In this document: positions 53,986-62,718 of the stretch, piece by piece
How positions within the stretch are numbered: the first letter of the stretch is position 1
Layout of the letters: each line of letters starts with the position of its first letter
Assembly: GCF_013184525.1 (NCBI RefSeq)
Contig: NZ_JAAOIZ010000002.1
Span: 310,001-374,000 of the forward strand
Direction of reading: 5' to 3'
Source of the DNA: Chryseobacterium sp. LAM-KRS1
Lineage (GTDB): Bacteria > Bacteroidota > Bacteroidia > Flavobacteriales > Weeksellaceae
Length of the DNA: 64,000 nucleotides
Made by a program: the position numbers and the translations under genes
Notes under the pieces: generated by a model
Database searches by the model: none
The model's input: the letters and a program-made list of their open reading frames with translations, nothing else
What the model was told of the DNA's origin: nothing

Positions 53986-53993
53986 CAAATATA
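53986..53993 (-). promoter_or_regulatory. Putative -7 promoter box (TATATTTG) of the efflux operon
   Basis: Minus strand TATATTTG, a full match to TAnnTTTG, 16 bases before the TolC start; the leader would be very short. Confidence 0.45.
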
Positions 53994-54083
53994 ATGCAAA
54001 AAAATGTTAAAACTCGTAGAATAATTCTCCTGTACAGTGAATTTAAAAGATGTTCAATGGTAATCGGCCTTCAACAGTATTTA

Positions 54084-54099
54084 TTAAACAATTGTTTAA
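54084..54099. promoter_or_regulatory. Perfect 16-bp palindrome, candidate operator
   Basis: TTAAACAATTGTTTAA is a perfect palindrome 114 bases upstream of tolC. A further GTTTAA lies 6 bases to the right. Such dyads in front of efflux operons often bind TetR-type repressors, but no such regulator is next to it and the distance from the -7 box is large. Confidence 0.35.
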
Positions 54100-54180
54100 A
54101 TATAGTTTAAGGGTAAAATAATTTTCTATAACCTGTCTCAAGATCCTTCCTATAATCCATTCTTTTTAGTACTTCACAAA

Positions 54181-54208
54181 AAAACTCCTCAGAAAACTGA
54201 GGAGTTTT
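54181..54208 (-). terminator. Terminator of the macroglobulin-ecotin operon
   Basis: AAAACTCCTCAG (54181-54192) pairs with CTGAGGAGTTTT (54197-54208), loop AAAA, with an A-run on the left giving T on the minus strand. It is 19 bases after the ecotin stop. Confidence 0.8.
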
Positions 54209-54226
54209 ATATTTAGAAGTTGGAAA

Positions 54227-54715
54227 TTACTTTTGAACTGCTTTCTTCATTCCAGCGTCCGGACGTAAAACCCTGTAACGTACTTCCAGGTCTTTAGGTA
54301 CATAAAATACCAAAGGTAATTTACTGTTATAGCCTACAATTTCCGGTTTGATATAAATAAACTTTTTTGTTTCCTTTTTATTTAAACATCCCTTTAAAGT
54401 TCCGGCCGTCTCTCCATTGGATTCCACTTCATAATAGTTGTAGCCCCATCCCTGAAGATCCTGAGATTTTACGCTCCCCATCATAAAATAGTTATTACAA
54501 TCAACCATTTTCTCCTTACCCACAAAATATTCAACTTTCAGATCTTTTTCATTTTTAGCGACAGGCAGCTGAATGTATACCTGCTTGTATCCGTCTTTAG
54601 CCTTTGGGAACATTTCAATTTCCAATTTTTCAAACTTTTCAGCTTTCTTTTGAGCAAAAGTATTTACTCCAACCATCATGACTAATCCCGCAACTAGCGT
54701 CTTTGAAAATTTCAT
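54227..54715 (-). CDS. eco: Ecotin, periplasmic serine protease inhibitor
   Basis: A 162-residue exported inhibitor of chymotrypsin-fold serine proteases that acts as a dimer in the periplasm. The signal peptide ends FAQ near residue 22. The ecotin signature is clear: MFPKAKDGYKQVYIQLP, VDCNNYFMMGSVKSQDLQGWGYNYYEVE, and YNSKLPLVFYVPKDLEVRYRV. The two Cys that form the loop disulphide in E. coli ecotin are conserved (in MVDCNN and LKGCLN). The residue three before the second Cys, the P1 site (Met84 in E. coli), is Leu here. It lies 42 bases after the macroglobulin gene, on the same strand and without a terminator between, so they are co-transcribed. Confidence 0.95.
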   Translation of the reverse strand: MKFSKTLVAGLVMMVGVNTFAQKKAEKFEKLEIEMFPKAKDGYKQVYIQLPVAKNEKDLKVEYFVGKEKMVDCNNYFMMGSVKSQDLQGWGYNYYEVESNGETAGTLKGCLNKKETKKFIYIKPEIVGYNSKLPLVFYVPKDLEVRYRVLRPDAGMKKAVQK

Positions 54716-54757
54716 ATTTTTTGTATTTATTTTTTACTGATTCTCTAAAGCCAAAAA

Positions 54758-57700
54758 TCATTCCAAAATTTGAACATTGTCTCCTTTTGTATGAGCATTC
54801 ATCTGCGGAGCATAGTAATTTTGCATCGTTGTAATACCATTTGAGAACTTTCCGGATGCATTAGCAACATAATCATACTCAAATACATATTTCCCTTTCG
54901 GTATATATTGAATATAAAAATTTGTGGACGCATCTTTAGTAGATTGATAATATCCTAAATTATTTTTCCACTGATATCCGGATAATACATTAAGGGGCTC
55001 AAATCCGGCTGCTCTCATATCTTTTATATGAATATACTCCATCGCACGGTCGGTATTTAAAATCATTCTTACTGTTACTTTATCCCCTACTTTCAGTGGT
55101 GTTCCCACAGCTATTTTCTGTAGCTCTTCACCATTTACTGTTTTCACTTTTTTATAAAGCTCTTTGGTAACGGAGATATAATTTTCTGATGATTTTATTT
55201 TATCCAGGTCTTCATAATATTGCCAGAACAATCCTCCCTGCACAATTCCGGGACCCGGTTTGGTAACGGTAACCGTACTCAGGCTTTTGTCTACTGCATC
55301 CGTTTTCACTGTTGACTTTACATACCCCGTTGCCTGTGTTTGCGGTGCCAGTTCTTTTCCGCCCCAAACAATGGTTGCTTTATCACTTTCAGCACCGGTC
55401 CATGATTTTCCTGAATTTAATATCGTGAAAATCACTTCTGAAGTACCCCTTGAGCTTCCCCATGAATTAACTTCCTTCTGTGTTACCAGCCAGATCTTCA
55501 TATCTTCAATGAACTTCTGATCGTTCGGTTTTAAGGTATTAAAAGCTTCTAATGCACCGGCATGGTTCACAACTTTTGAACTGAACCAACCCCAGTCATT
55601 AAGATTCTGCTTCCAGTACACTCCCTGGGTTTTGGTATTTGTGGAAGTTTCTTTAAGATAGGTCATAAGCTTATCAGAAGTTTCCTTCATTCCATAATCG
55701 TTCATCAATAAAGCTGCCCGGTGAAGTCCGAAGAATGTAAAATCAGTGATTTTTACAGTTTTTGCTTTTTGTTTGGCCAATGATTTTAAAGTTGCCCCTT
55801 TTCCTTTCAGAGGATATTGTTTCTCCCAATAGTTACGTGTGTCCAGATAATCCAGAATCCAGTTGTTCCAAACATTTTCTTTCGTATCCACATATTTATT
55901 GATCTCGTTATCTACATACTTTATCAATTGGGTTACCATTTCATTTTGCGTTGAACTTTGATAATCCTTGGCATTACCTTTTAACCATAAATTGATTTTA
56001 CCCAGATTTTTAAGAATATACAATGACACTCCGTAAGAGCTAGGATACCCTGAATACCATGAAAAGCCTCCATCCGGATTTTGCAGTTTTTTGAAATCAT
56101 CCCAATCCTGATTGATTGAATTTTTCATTGTATTGGCATCAAACAATAGTGCAAGCTTTTGCATCTGCTCCTGCTCATTTTTACTTTCCAGTACCCAAGG
56201 AGTTTCCTCTAATAGTAACTGCTTTAATTCCTGATTTTTTTCAAGGTTAGAATTCAATAATCCTTTGTTCTGATATTCTTCAAAAATGGTTTTCATCTTT
56301 GGGTTTGCTTTGAAAATTTCAGAAGCCAAAACATCAGCAAACCATTTATTAAAGACTACATCAGCTGAACTGTTCTGATCATTTTTCAGGCTTGGAAGGG
56401 CAAACATAATTTCCCAGATCGGATTGGTTGTCAGCTCCAGTGTATTTGAAACATTCGTTATTGTTGCTGAATTCGCGTCTTTAAGATGATCCAGAACAAA
56501 AGTTTTAGTCTCTCCTTCTTTTACAAAAACAGGGACTGCATCTGTTACCAGCATTCTGTTCGGTAAAACAGCAATTGCCTGCTGCTCCCCGTCTGAGAAA
56601 GAACCTGCTTTAGCCACTACTTTAAGGATAATAGATGAAACATTATCCGGAACCTTTACTTTCCATGTTGCAACCGAATTTCCGTTTTCACTTACATCAA
56701 AGTTCTGGGTTCCCGCATTCAATCCGAATTTTGAAGAAATGTCTTCATTAGTAAATGCATCCAGGATTTGTAAGACAGCAGAACCATTTAATCGCTTATC
56801 CGTTAAATTAGAAAGTTTTGTCTGAAGGTTTAATTCATCACCTTCTCTTAAAAATCTTGGATAATTTGGAGTTACGGAAAATTCTTTCTGTGTAACTACT
56901 TCTTTCTCCAATGTCGCCGACCTGGCATCTTTTGTGTGAGCCAGGAACATAAGCTTCCATTTCGTAAGCGCTTCCGGAGAAGTAAATTCAAAATTCACAT
57001 TGCCTTCTGCATCCGTTTTCAGATCCGGATAGAAAAATGCTGTTTCATTCAAATTTTGTCGAACCGGAACTTTTTCCAGAGATTCTTCATCTGCTGCTTC
57101 CTCTTTAATTGTATTGGTTTTAGCTTTTACCCCAGCCACTATAACTTCCTGAATATCTTGTGACTTAGCTGTGTCAGCTGCAACACTTGGGGCAGGTAAC
57201 GCTTTACTGTAAGCAGCATTACCCCTAATTCTTATTCCACTTGCTCTTCCTTCAAGACTCTGAAGAACAGCTCCATCATAATAAAGCGAATTGTCAAACC
57301 AGTTAAATACCGGTACTTCCACATATTTACCATTCATATATTTCAGTCTCTTCTGATAATATTTTTGCAGAAGATTCTCCCTGATATCGTAAGAGGTTAT
57401 GATGGTATACGGAATATATAATTTTTCCCAATCGAAGCTGTTGGCTGCAAACTGATCAAGAGACATATCATACATATTGGCCAGAACCTCAGCATTGATC
57501 TTCTCCTTATCATTCCCTGAAACTTTTACAGACCATTTCTCCTTTACATTAGGCTCCAGTTTATCTCTGAAAGTCACCGTCTCTATTTTAAGAGGCTTTT
57601 CAGAGTCCTTAATTTTTAAATTGACAGATTCAGTCTGCACATCATTAAATGCAACAATCTGAAATTGAATATTTAAAACAGATACACTTTTATCTTTAGG

Positions 57701-60652
57701 AATATCTGCTGAATACTCCAGCATTCCGTTTTTCAGCTTATAGCTTTCAGAAAGGGTGCTTCCTGACCCATTCTGAACAAATACATTGACTATGGCATCA
57801 GGAACAGCCGAGTACACATAGATCTTTGCTTTTTCACCTCTTCCCCATTCATTTTTAGGTCCGATAACCTTTAGGAATGTTTTCTGACCAGGCTTTAACG
57901 CTCCTTTATCCCAAACACTGAAATTCTGTACGGATTTTATGGTATCTTTTCCTTCTATATTATACAATTCCAGCTGGTAATCCCCTGTTTCCAGTTTACC
58001 CAGTTCCAGATTGGTTGCCAATTGTTTCTGATCTCCAGATGGCTCCTGTGTTTTGGTAAGAACCACTTTTCCGACTTTCCAATTCTTTAACTCATCATTT
58101 TTGTCAAATAAATCATGCGGAAATTTCTTAATGAATTCCTCTTTGCTCAATTTGGGCTGATTCTGAACTTCTCTCAGGAAATTATCCCTGAAGATCCTGT
58201 CCGGAGACTCCAGTTTAGAAAGCTTTACCTGATACGATTTTTTAAGATCTTGTTCGTTATAGTTTCTTGTCTCTACTTTCACTTTCACATTCTCATCAGC
58301 AAAAGCATTATTAATCTCATCTGCCTTGATATAATGGGATACGGAAGCTACCTTCAATTGTGTATTCGCCGTCTGCGTTTCTCCGTTAATATCCGTTACA
58401 GAAGCATTGATCTCATAATTATCGATCTGGATACCTTCCAGTTTTTCATCTTTTTTAAGGTCCAGGCGGATAACAAACTCTCCTTTTTCATTTGTTTTTG
58501 CTTCACCCAGGATTGAATTTTCATTATCATCCCCTTCCGGATACCACCAGAAATATCTCCAACGGATGTTGCGTTTTTTGATTTCATAACTCACCGTAGT
58601 ATTGCTTAAAGCAACACCGGAAAACATCGCTGCCTTTCCTTTGAGTTCTATAGTCTGGCCGTATTTATACTCATCCTTTACAGGATCGAAGGTTACCTCA
58701 AATTTTGGTCTCTTATATTCTTCTACCCTTATATCTTTATATCCCTGCGTATTGCCGTCGGTATTCAAATAGAACACCCCATTGAGTTGTCCTTTTGGTA
58801 AAATAAAGCTTCCATGATATGATCCGAATTCATTGGTTGTAAAATTTTGTGCAGAGACTTCCTGACCATTGGTATCCACAAGCGTTATTTTCTGTTTCAG
58901 GCCTGATACCACCCCTTCCGTTTCTTTGTCAATCTTTGTATTGATCACTTTAAAATAGACTGTCTGACCTGGTCTGTAAATTGCACGGTCTGTAAAGATC
59001 TGAGCTTTTGAACGGACCTGCTTATTAGGATCATAATTGGAATAATCATCATTCCCATACACCTGCATGAGTTGATAATCTTTGGTTTTTGGCTGTTGTA
59101 TCAAAAATGTCCTGTAGTAATCCTTACTTGATGTTGAAGGAAATTTGAAAACACCTTTATCATTGGTTTTTCCATCAACTTTATTTAAAGTTTTATTGGC
59201 TACAAATTCGTAGAATGTAAGATTTTCATTAGCTACAGGTTTTCCGTTTTCGCTGTTTACCAGTTTCAATTCGTTTGAAAGTTGATTTCTGTCTGTTTTC
59301 GACTGGTAGATCACCTTGTTGTTTGAAACCAGAAAGTAAAAATTCTGTTTGGCATCATTATCAGTGGCACCAACCCCTGCAACAAGATACTCAGCAACGT
59401 ATATACCGGAAGGTAAAGGCTGAATTTCCACTGAGGTTTTATGCATCTGGTAATCTTTAGGATCCGGAAGCTGATAGCTTTCTTTTCTTACCAGGCTTTT
59501 TTTCACCTGTCCGAATGTATTTCCATATGAGTTCCTGATATATTGCATGAAAGAAGTAAAATCATCTTTTACTTCGTAAATATTCAATGAAAATTCTGAA
59601 ACGTTTTTATATTCAGCAACCAGGTGGATAGGAAGATTGGCCTGGGTCTGCTCTTCATATTTGAGAGTAAGATTCGGATTAAGAACCTGATCTTCTTTAT
59701 TTTTTATATTCTCAAGAAATGGAGATTTTGGATACTGGCTTTTTGCCTGGGCAGCAACTGCTAAAGCTTCTTTCGCTTGCTTTTTTACCAGGTATTCATT
59801 CATGATCCCTTCCATGATCAATACCTTATAATCTCCTTCGGTATCAGTCTTCAAAAGATTCTGAAGTTGCGCCAGTTTATCTTTGCACTGATTGGCATCA
59901 CAGTTTTCAGAAAGCTTCTGGTGCATAAAATACAACTTTGAATTTCCTTTATTCTGTGCAATTAATTCATCAAAAATTGTATTGATCTGAACCCTGTTTT
60001 CGGCAAGCTCATTTTTTGTGAAAATTTCGTTATCCCCCAGAAAGTTGATTTTCCTCAGAGAATACCAATCCCACAATGTTGGAAAATAGATAATATCCTT
60101 AGTATTTGAAAATGCACTTTTATATTTATCCAAAGAGATTTTTTTCATTTGCTCTTTCTGCTGGTCAAGGTCTTTGAAGTTCTGCGTCAGATAATTTTTA
60201 AAATCCAGCTTGCTCCAGGTTTCAATCTGAGAAACGTCCTGAGAGTTCAGGTTCGTCCGTCCATTAATCTCCCAGGAATGCCGTTTATAATAATCCTGAA
60301 AAAAACTACTTAAGAGTACATCATACACCACCCTTTCATCACCTTTCAGCTGCTTTTGTGTATCCTGAAGCTTACCGAAGAATTTAGAAGCGGAATTATT
60401 CTGATCATCGTCAGTCGTTTGATTTACAATACTAAATTCTGCTTTGAGGGATCTGATCAGCTGCAGTGTATTATTTTCTTTCATAGCTTGTTTTTGTATG
60501 TCTAAAACAATGGGAAGATTCGATTTGTACGCTCCTTTCTGGCTGTTGTCAGCAATTTTTTTCCACTGATCGTCGTAGTATTTCTGTGCAAAAACTGCTG
60601 AGAAATTCAGCATTAAAAGCAAAAGCATAAAAACCTTGGAAAATCTTTTCAT
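54758..60652 (-). CDS. Alpha-2-macroglobulin family protein (MG2 domain), thioester Cys absent
   Basis: A 1964-residue exported protein of the macroglobulin family; the signal peptide ends FAQ (residue 23). Domains in order are an N-terminal helical/Bacteroidota-specific region to about 330, MG domains with FTDRAIYRPGQTVYFKV near 555 (A2M_N), a bait region near 1110-1190, the A2M domain with ALTKWKLMFLAHT near 1220, and a terminal helical thioester-type domain and receptor-binding-like part. In the place of the CxEQ thioester (near 1426) it reads SLKNDQNSSAD, and no CxEQ occurs anywhere, so covalent trapping through a thioester is excluded. The bait region carries QSLEGRASGIRIRG and DIQEVIVAGVKAK, which resemble the plug and TonB-box of SusC proteins. 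Homologues protect cells by trapping proteases. Confidence 0.9.
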   Translation of the reverse strand: MKRFSKVFMLLLLMLNFSAVFAQKYYDDQWKKIADNSQKGAYKSNLPIVLDIQKQAMKENNTLQLIRSLKAEFSIVNQTTDDDQNNSASKFFGKLQDTQKQLKGDERVVYDVLLSSFFQDYYKRHSWEINGRTNLNSQDVSQIETWSKLDFKNYLTQNFKDLDQQKEQMKKISLDKYKSAFSNTKDIIYFPTLWDWYSLRKINFLGDNEIFTKNELAENRVQINTIFDELIAQNKGNSKLYFMHQKLSENCDANQCKDKLAQLQNLLKTDTEGDYKVLIMEGIMNEYLVKKQAKEALAVAAQAKSQYPKSPFLENIKNKEDQVLNPNLTLKYEEQTQANLPIHLVAEYKNVSEFSLNIYEVKDDFTSFMQYIRNSYGNTFGQVKKSLVRKESYQLPDPKDYQMHKTSVEIQPLPSGIYVAEYLVAGVGATDNDAKQNFYFLVSNNKVIYQSKTDRNQLSNELKLVNSENGKPVANENLTFYEFVANKTLNKVDGKTNDKGVFKFPSTSSKDYYRTFLIQQPKTKDYQLMQVYGNDDYSNYDPNKQVRSKAQIFTDRAIYRPGQTVYFKVINTKIDKETEGVVSGLKQKITLVDTNGQEVSAQNFTTNEFGSYHGSFILPKGQLNGVFYLNTDGNTQGYKDIRVEEYKRPKFEVTFDPVKDEYKYGQTIELKGKAAMFSGVALSNTTVSYEIKKRNIRWRYFWWYPEGDDNENSILGEAKTNEKGEFVIRLDLKKDEKLEGIQIDNYEINASVTDINGETQTANTQLKVASVSHYIKADEINNAFADENVKVKVETRNYNEQDLKKSYQVKLSKLESPDRIFRDNFLREVQNQPKLSKEEFIKKFPHDLFDKNDELKNWKVGKVVLTKTQEPSGDQKQLATNLELGKLETGDYQLELYNIEGKDTIKSVQNFSVWDKGALKPGQKTFLKVIGPKNEWGRGEKAKIYVYSAVPDAIVNVFVQNGSGSTLSESYKLKNGMLEYSADIPKDKSVSVLNIQFQIVAFNDVQTESVNLKIKDSEKPLKIETVTFRDKLEPNVKEKWSVKVSGNDKEKINAEVLANMYDMSLDQFAANSFDWEKLYIPYTIITSYDIRENLLQKYYQKRLKYMNGKYVEVPVFNWFDNSLYYDGAVLQSLEGRASGIRIRGNAAYSKALPAPSVAADTAKSQDIQEVIVAGVKAKTNTIKEEAADEESLEKVPVRQNLNETAFFYPDLKTDAEGNVNFEFTSPEALTKWKLMFLAHTKDARSATLEKEVVTQKEFSVTPNYPRFLREGDELNLQTKLSNLTDKRLNGSAVLQILDAFTNEDISSKFGLNAGTQNFDVSENGNSVATWKVKVPDNVSSIILKVVAKAGSFSDGEQQAIAVLPNRMLVTDAVPVFVKEGETKTFVLDHLKDANSATITNVSNTLELTTNPIWEIMFALPSLKNDQNSSADVVFNKWFADVLASEIFKANPKMKTIFEEYQNKGLLNSNLEKNQELKQLLLEETPWVLESKNEQEQMQKLALLFDANTMKNSINQDWDDFKKLQNPDGGFSWYSGYPSSYGVSLYILKNLGKINLWLKGNAKDYQSSTQNEMVTQLIKYVDNEINKYVDTKENVWNNWILDYLDTRNYWEKQYPLKGKGATLKSLAKQKAKTVKITDFTFFGLHRAALLMNDYGMKETSDKLMTYLKETSTNTKTQGVYWKQNLNDWGWFSSKVVNHAGALEAFNTLKPNDQKFIEDMKIWLVTQKEVNSWGSSRGTSEVIFTILNSGKSWTGAESDKATIVWGGKELAPQTQATGYVKSTVKTDAVDKSLSTVTVTKPGPGIVQGGLFWQYYEDLDKIKSSENYISVTKELYKKVKTVNGEELQKIAVGTPLKVGDKVTVRMILNTDRAMEYIHIKDMRAAGFEPLNVLSGYQWKNNLGYYQSTKDASTNFYIQYIPKGKYVFEYDYVANASGKFSNGITTMQNYYAPQMNAHTKGDNVQILE

Positions 60653-60666
60653 AAATGTTATTTTTG
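60636..60666 (+). promoter_or_regulatory. Putative promoter of the UbiA-like gene
   Basis: TTG (60636-60638), a 20-base spacer, TATTTTTG (60659-60666), a full -7 match. The start site would fall on or just after the first ATG (60671), so the message is leaderless or translation begins at ATG 60731. Confidence 0.45.
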
Positions 60667-60670
60667 ATAA

Positions 60671-61426
60671 ATGAATTTCTTAAAAATACTGAAAAAATAT
60701 GTCATAGACAGTCAAATTTATGTCTCCGTAATGGGAACTCTTTTTGCAGTATTTTTCATGAAAGAGCAAAACACATTCCGTTTCCCTTCCGTTTTCTTAA
60801 TTTTTATCACGTATTTCAGTGGTTATCTTTACACTAAGTATCAATACACTAAGCATTTCTTTAAAATATTAATTTTAAATGCTATAGCCGGCGTAATTTG
60901 TGCATTTCTCATCATCCATAATCACAATGAAATAAGATTAATCAAATGGTTTATCATAGTCGTCCTCGGATTGTTATATAATAGCTTTTTTCTGGACGTT
61001 TATATAAGAAAAATCCCTTTACTGAAGGTCTTTTATGTGGGACTGGTATGGGCACTGGTAAATTGCTGGCTTACATTACCGGAATTCAGCCTTTCCATAT
61101 TTCTGATCAGCTTCTTTTTTATTACGGCGCTTGTCCTTCCTTTTGATATCAGGGATATGAAAAGTGACAGGGTGCAAACCTTTCCCAAACTGATCGGTAC
61201 CCAGAATACAAAATACATAGCTTATCTTTTGGTTTTTATAAGTAGCCTGCTGGCTTCTTTTTATCTGGATCCGCCCTACGCAGTTTCTTTTTTTCTGGCC
61301 AGTGTGATCACCTATATCCTGATCTACTATTCTGAAAACAAAAGAGATGAGGCTTATTTTTCTTTTGGGGTAGAAACCTGTTCTGCACTTCCCTTTTTAT
61401 TTTTGGGAATAATGAAGTATTTTTGA
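60671..61426 (+). CDS. UbiA prenyltransferase-like membrane protein
   Basis: A 251-residue inner-membrane protein with eight hydrophobic segments. The segment LPFDIRDMKSDRVQTFPKLIG matches the second Asp-rich motif (DxxxD with following T-P-x-x-G) of UbiA-type prenyltransferases. The first Asp-rich motif is degenerate: only LLYNSFFLDVYIRK is seen where NDxxDxxxD should be. So either it accepts an unusual substrate or it is not catalytically active; either view is a guess. It is divergent from the macroglobulin with only 18 bases between starts, and ends 3 bases before the recF start, suggesting a ubiA-like/recF transcript. Confidence 0.72.
   Translation: MNFLKILKKYVIDSQIYVSVMGTLFAVFFMKEQNTFRFPSVFLIFITYFSGYLYTKYQYTKHFFKILILNAIAGVICAFLIIHNHNEIRLIKWFIIVVLGLLYNSFFLDVYIRKIPLLKVFYVGLVWALVNCWLTLPEFSLSIFLISFFFITALVLPFDIRDMKSDRVQTFPKLIGTQNTKYIAYLLVFISSLLASFYLDPPYAVSFFLASVITYILIYYSENKRDEAYFSFGVETCSALPFLFLGIMKYF
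60713..60720 (-). promoter_or_regulatory. Putative -7 promoter box (TAAATTTG) of the macroglobulin operon
   Basis: Minus strand TAAATTTG, a full match to TAnnTTTG, 61 bases upstream of the macroglobulin start. It lies inside the N-terminal coding part of the UbiA-like gene. Confidence 0.4.
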
Positions 61427-61429
61427 CAA

Positions 61430-62509
61430 ATGATTATTAAGAAACTTTCTCTGTACAATTTCAAGAACCATGCTGAGAAAAAATTTGAATTCTCCCCTCA
61501 AATCAACTGTTTTGTAGGTAACAATGGTGTGGGAAAAACCAACATCCTGGATGCCCTCCACTATTTATCCGTGGGAAAAAGTTTCTTAGGGAATACCGAT
61601 CTTAATAACATAAAAAAGGAGGAAGACTTTTTCACCATTGATGCCGAAGTTCAGAATGATGATAGTGAGGATACTTTAAAAATATCGCAGCCCAAAGAGG
61701 CTAAAAAGATCATTAAAAAAAATGATAAAAGCTACGACCGGATGTCTGACCATATCGGTTACCTGCCAAGTGTAATGATCTCTCCTTATGATTCCAATCT
61801 GATTTCGGATTCCGGGGAAAGCCGCCGGAAGTTTTTAGATTCTATGATCTGCCAGACTGATTCGGGATACCTTTTTGACCTCATCCAGTATCAGAAAATC
61901 ATCCAGCAAAGAAATGCCTTATTAAAGTATTTTGCCAAGAACAGAGTATTCGATAAAGATTCCCTAGAGATTTATGATGCTCCTATTCATAATCACGGAA
62001 CTAAAATTTTTGAGAAAAGAAAAGAATTCGTTTCCCAACTCAATCCTATTGTTCAAAACTTTTATCAGATTATTTCCGGAGGTAAGGAAATGGTATCCGT
62101 AATCTACGAATCTCATCTATTGGAATCTTCATTCGAAAATTTACTTAAGGAAAGCCTGGAAAGAGACAGAATGCTGACGTATACTTCCAGAGGAATTCAT
62201 AAGGATGACCTGCTTTTCGAAATGGATGCCGCACTGATTAAAAAGATAGGATCCCAGGGCCAGCAAAAATCCTTTCTTATTTCGCTCAAACTTGCCCAAA
62301 TGAGTCTCGTAAAAGAGCTTACCGGTAAAACGCCCATTCTTTTACTGGATGATATTTTTGATAAGCTGGATGACCATCGCGTGGCACAACTTATTGAGTT
62401 GGTCAATAAAGAAAATTTCGGGCAGATTTTTATTACAGATACCCATAGGGAAAGAACGGAAAGTGTAGTTAAGAAAATAAATGAGGAAAGTATAATTTTT
62501 GAAATCTGA
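61430..62509 (+). CDS. recF: DNA replication/repair protein RecF
   Basis: A 359-residue cytosolic SMC-like ATPase that acts with RecO and RecR to load RecA at gaps. The Walker A motif is GNNGVGKTN at 30-38, the ABC signature region is SQGQQKSFLISLKLAQM near 280, and Walker B is LLLDDIFDKLDD near 303. Length is typical. The gene starts 3 bases after the UbiA-like stop. dnaN is not beside it in this genome segment. Confidence 0.95.
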   Translation: MIIKKLSLYNFKNHAEKKFEFSPQINCFVGNNGVGKTNILDALHYLSVGKSFLGNTDLNNIKKEEDFFTIDAEVQNDDSEDTLKISQPKEAKKIIKKNDKSYDRMSDHIGYLPSVMISPYDSNLISDSGESRRKFLDSMICQTDSGYLFDLIQYQKIIQQRNALLKYFAKNRVFDKDSLEIYDAPIHNHGTKIFEKRKEFVSQLNPIVQNFYQIISGGKEMVSVIYESHLLESSFENLLKESLERDRMLTYTSRGIHKDDLLFEMDAALIKKIGSQGQQKSFLISLKLAQMSLVKELTGKTPILLLDDIFDKLDDHRVAQLIELVNKENFGQIFITDTHRERTESVVKKINEESIIFEI

Positions 62510-62718
62510 TGTGGGAAACAAAGTAGGAAGTTCAGAATGCGGGTTAGAATAAAATTGCTTTTGATCTCCTCTTAAAAACACATAAAAACTCACTTTTCTT
62601 TATCAAGCATGAACGTATTAGAGAAAACAGAAACGAAAATATACCATACATTACCTGCAAAAAATAAAAATTTAATCCACAATTTCTAATACATAATCCG
62701 AACCTCGGATCCAAAACA

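Noticed and set aside
60655..60837. Short plus-strand frame overlapping the start of the UbiA-like gene
   Set aside because: It runs in another frame through the same region as the UbiA-like gene, whose frame has the DIRDMKSD motif and continuous hydrophobic segments.
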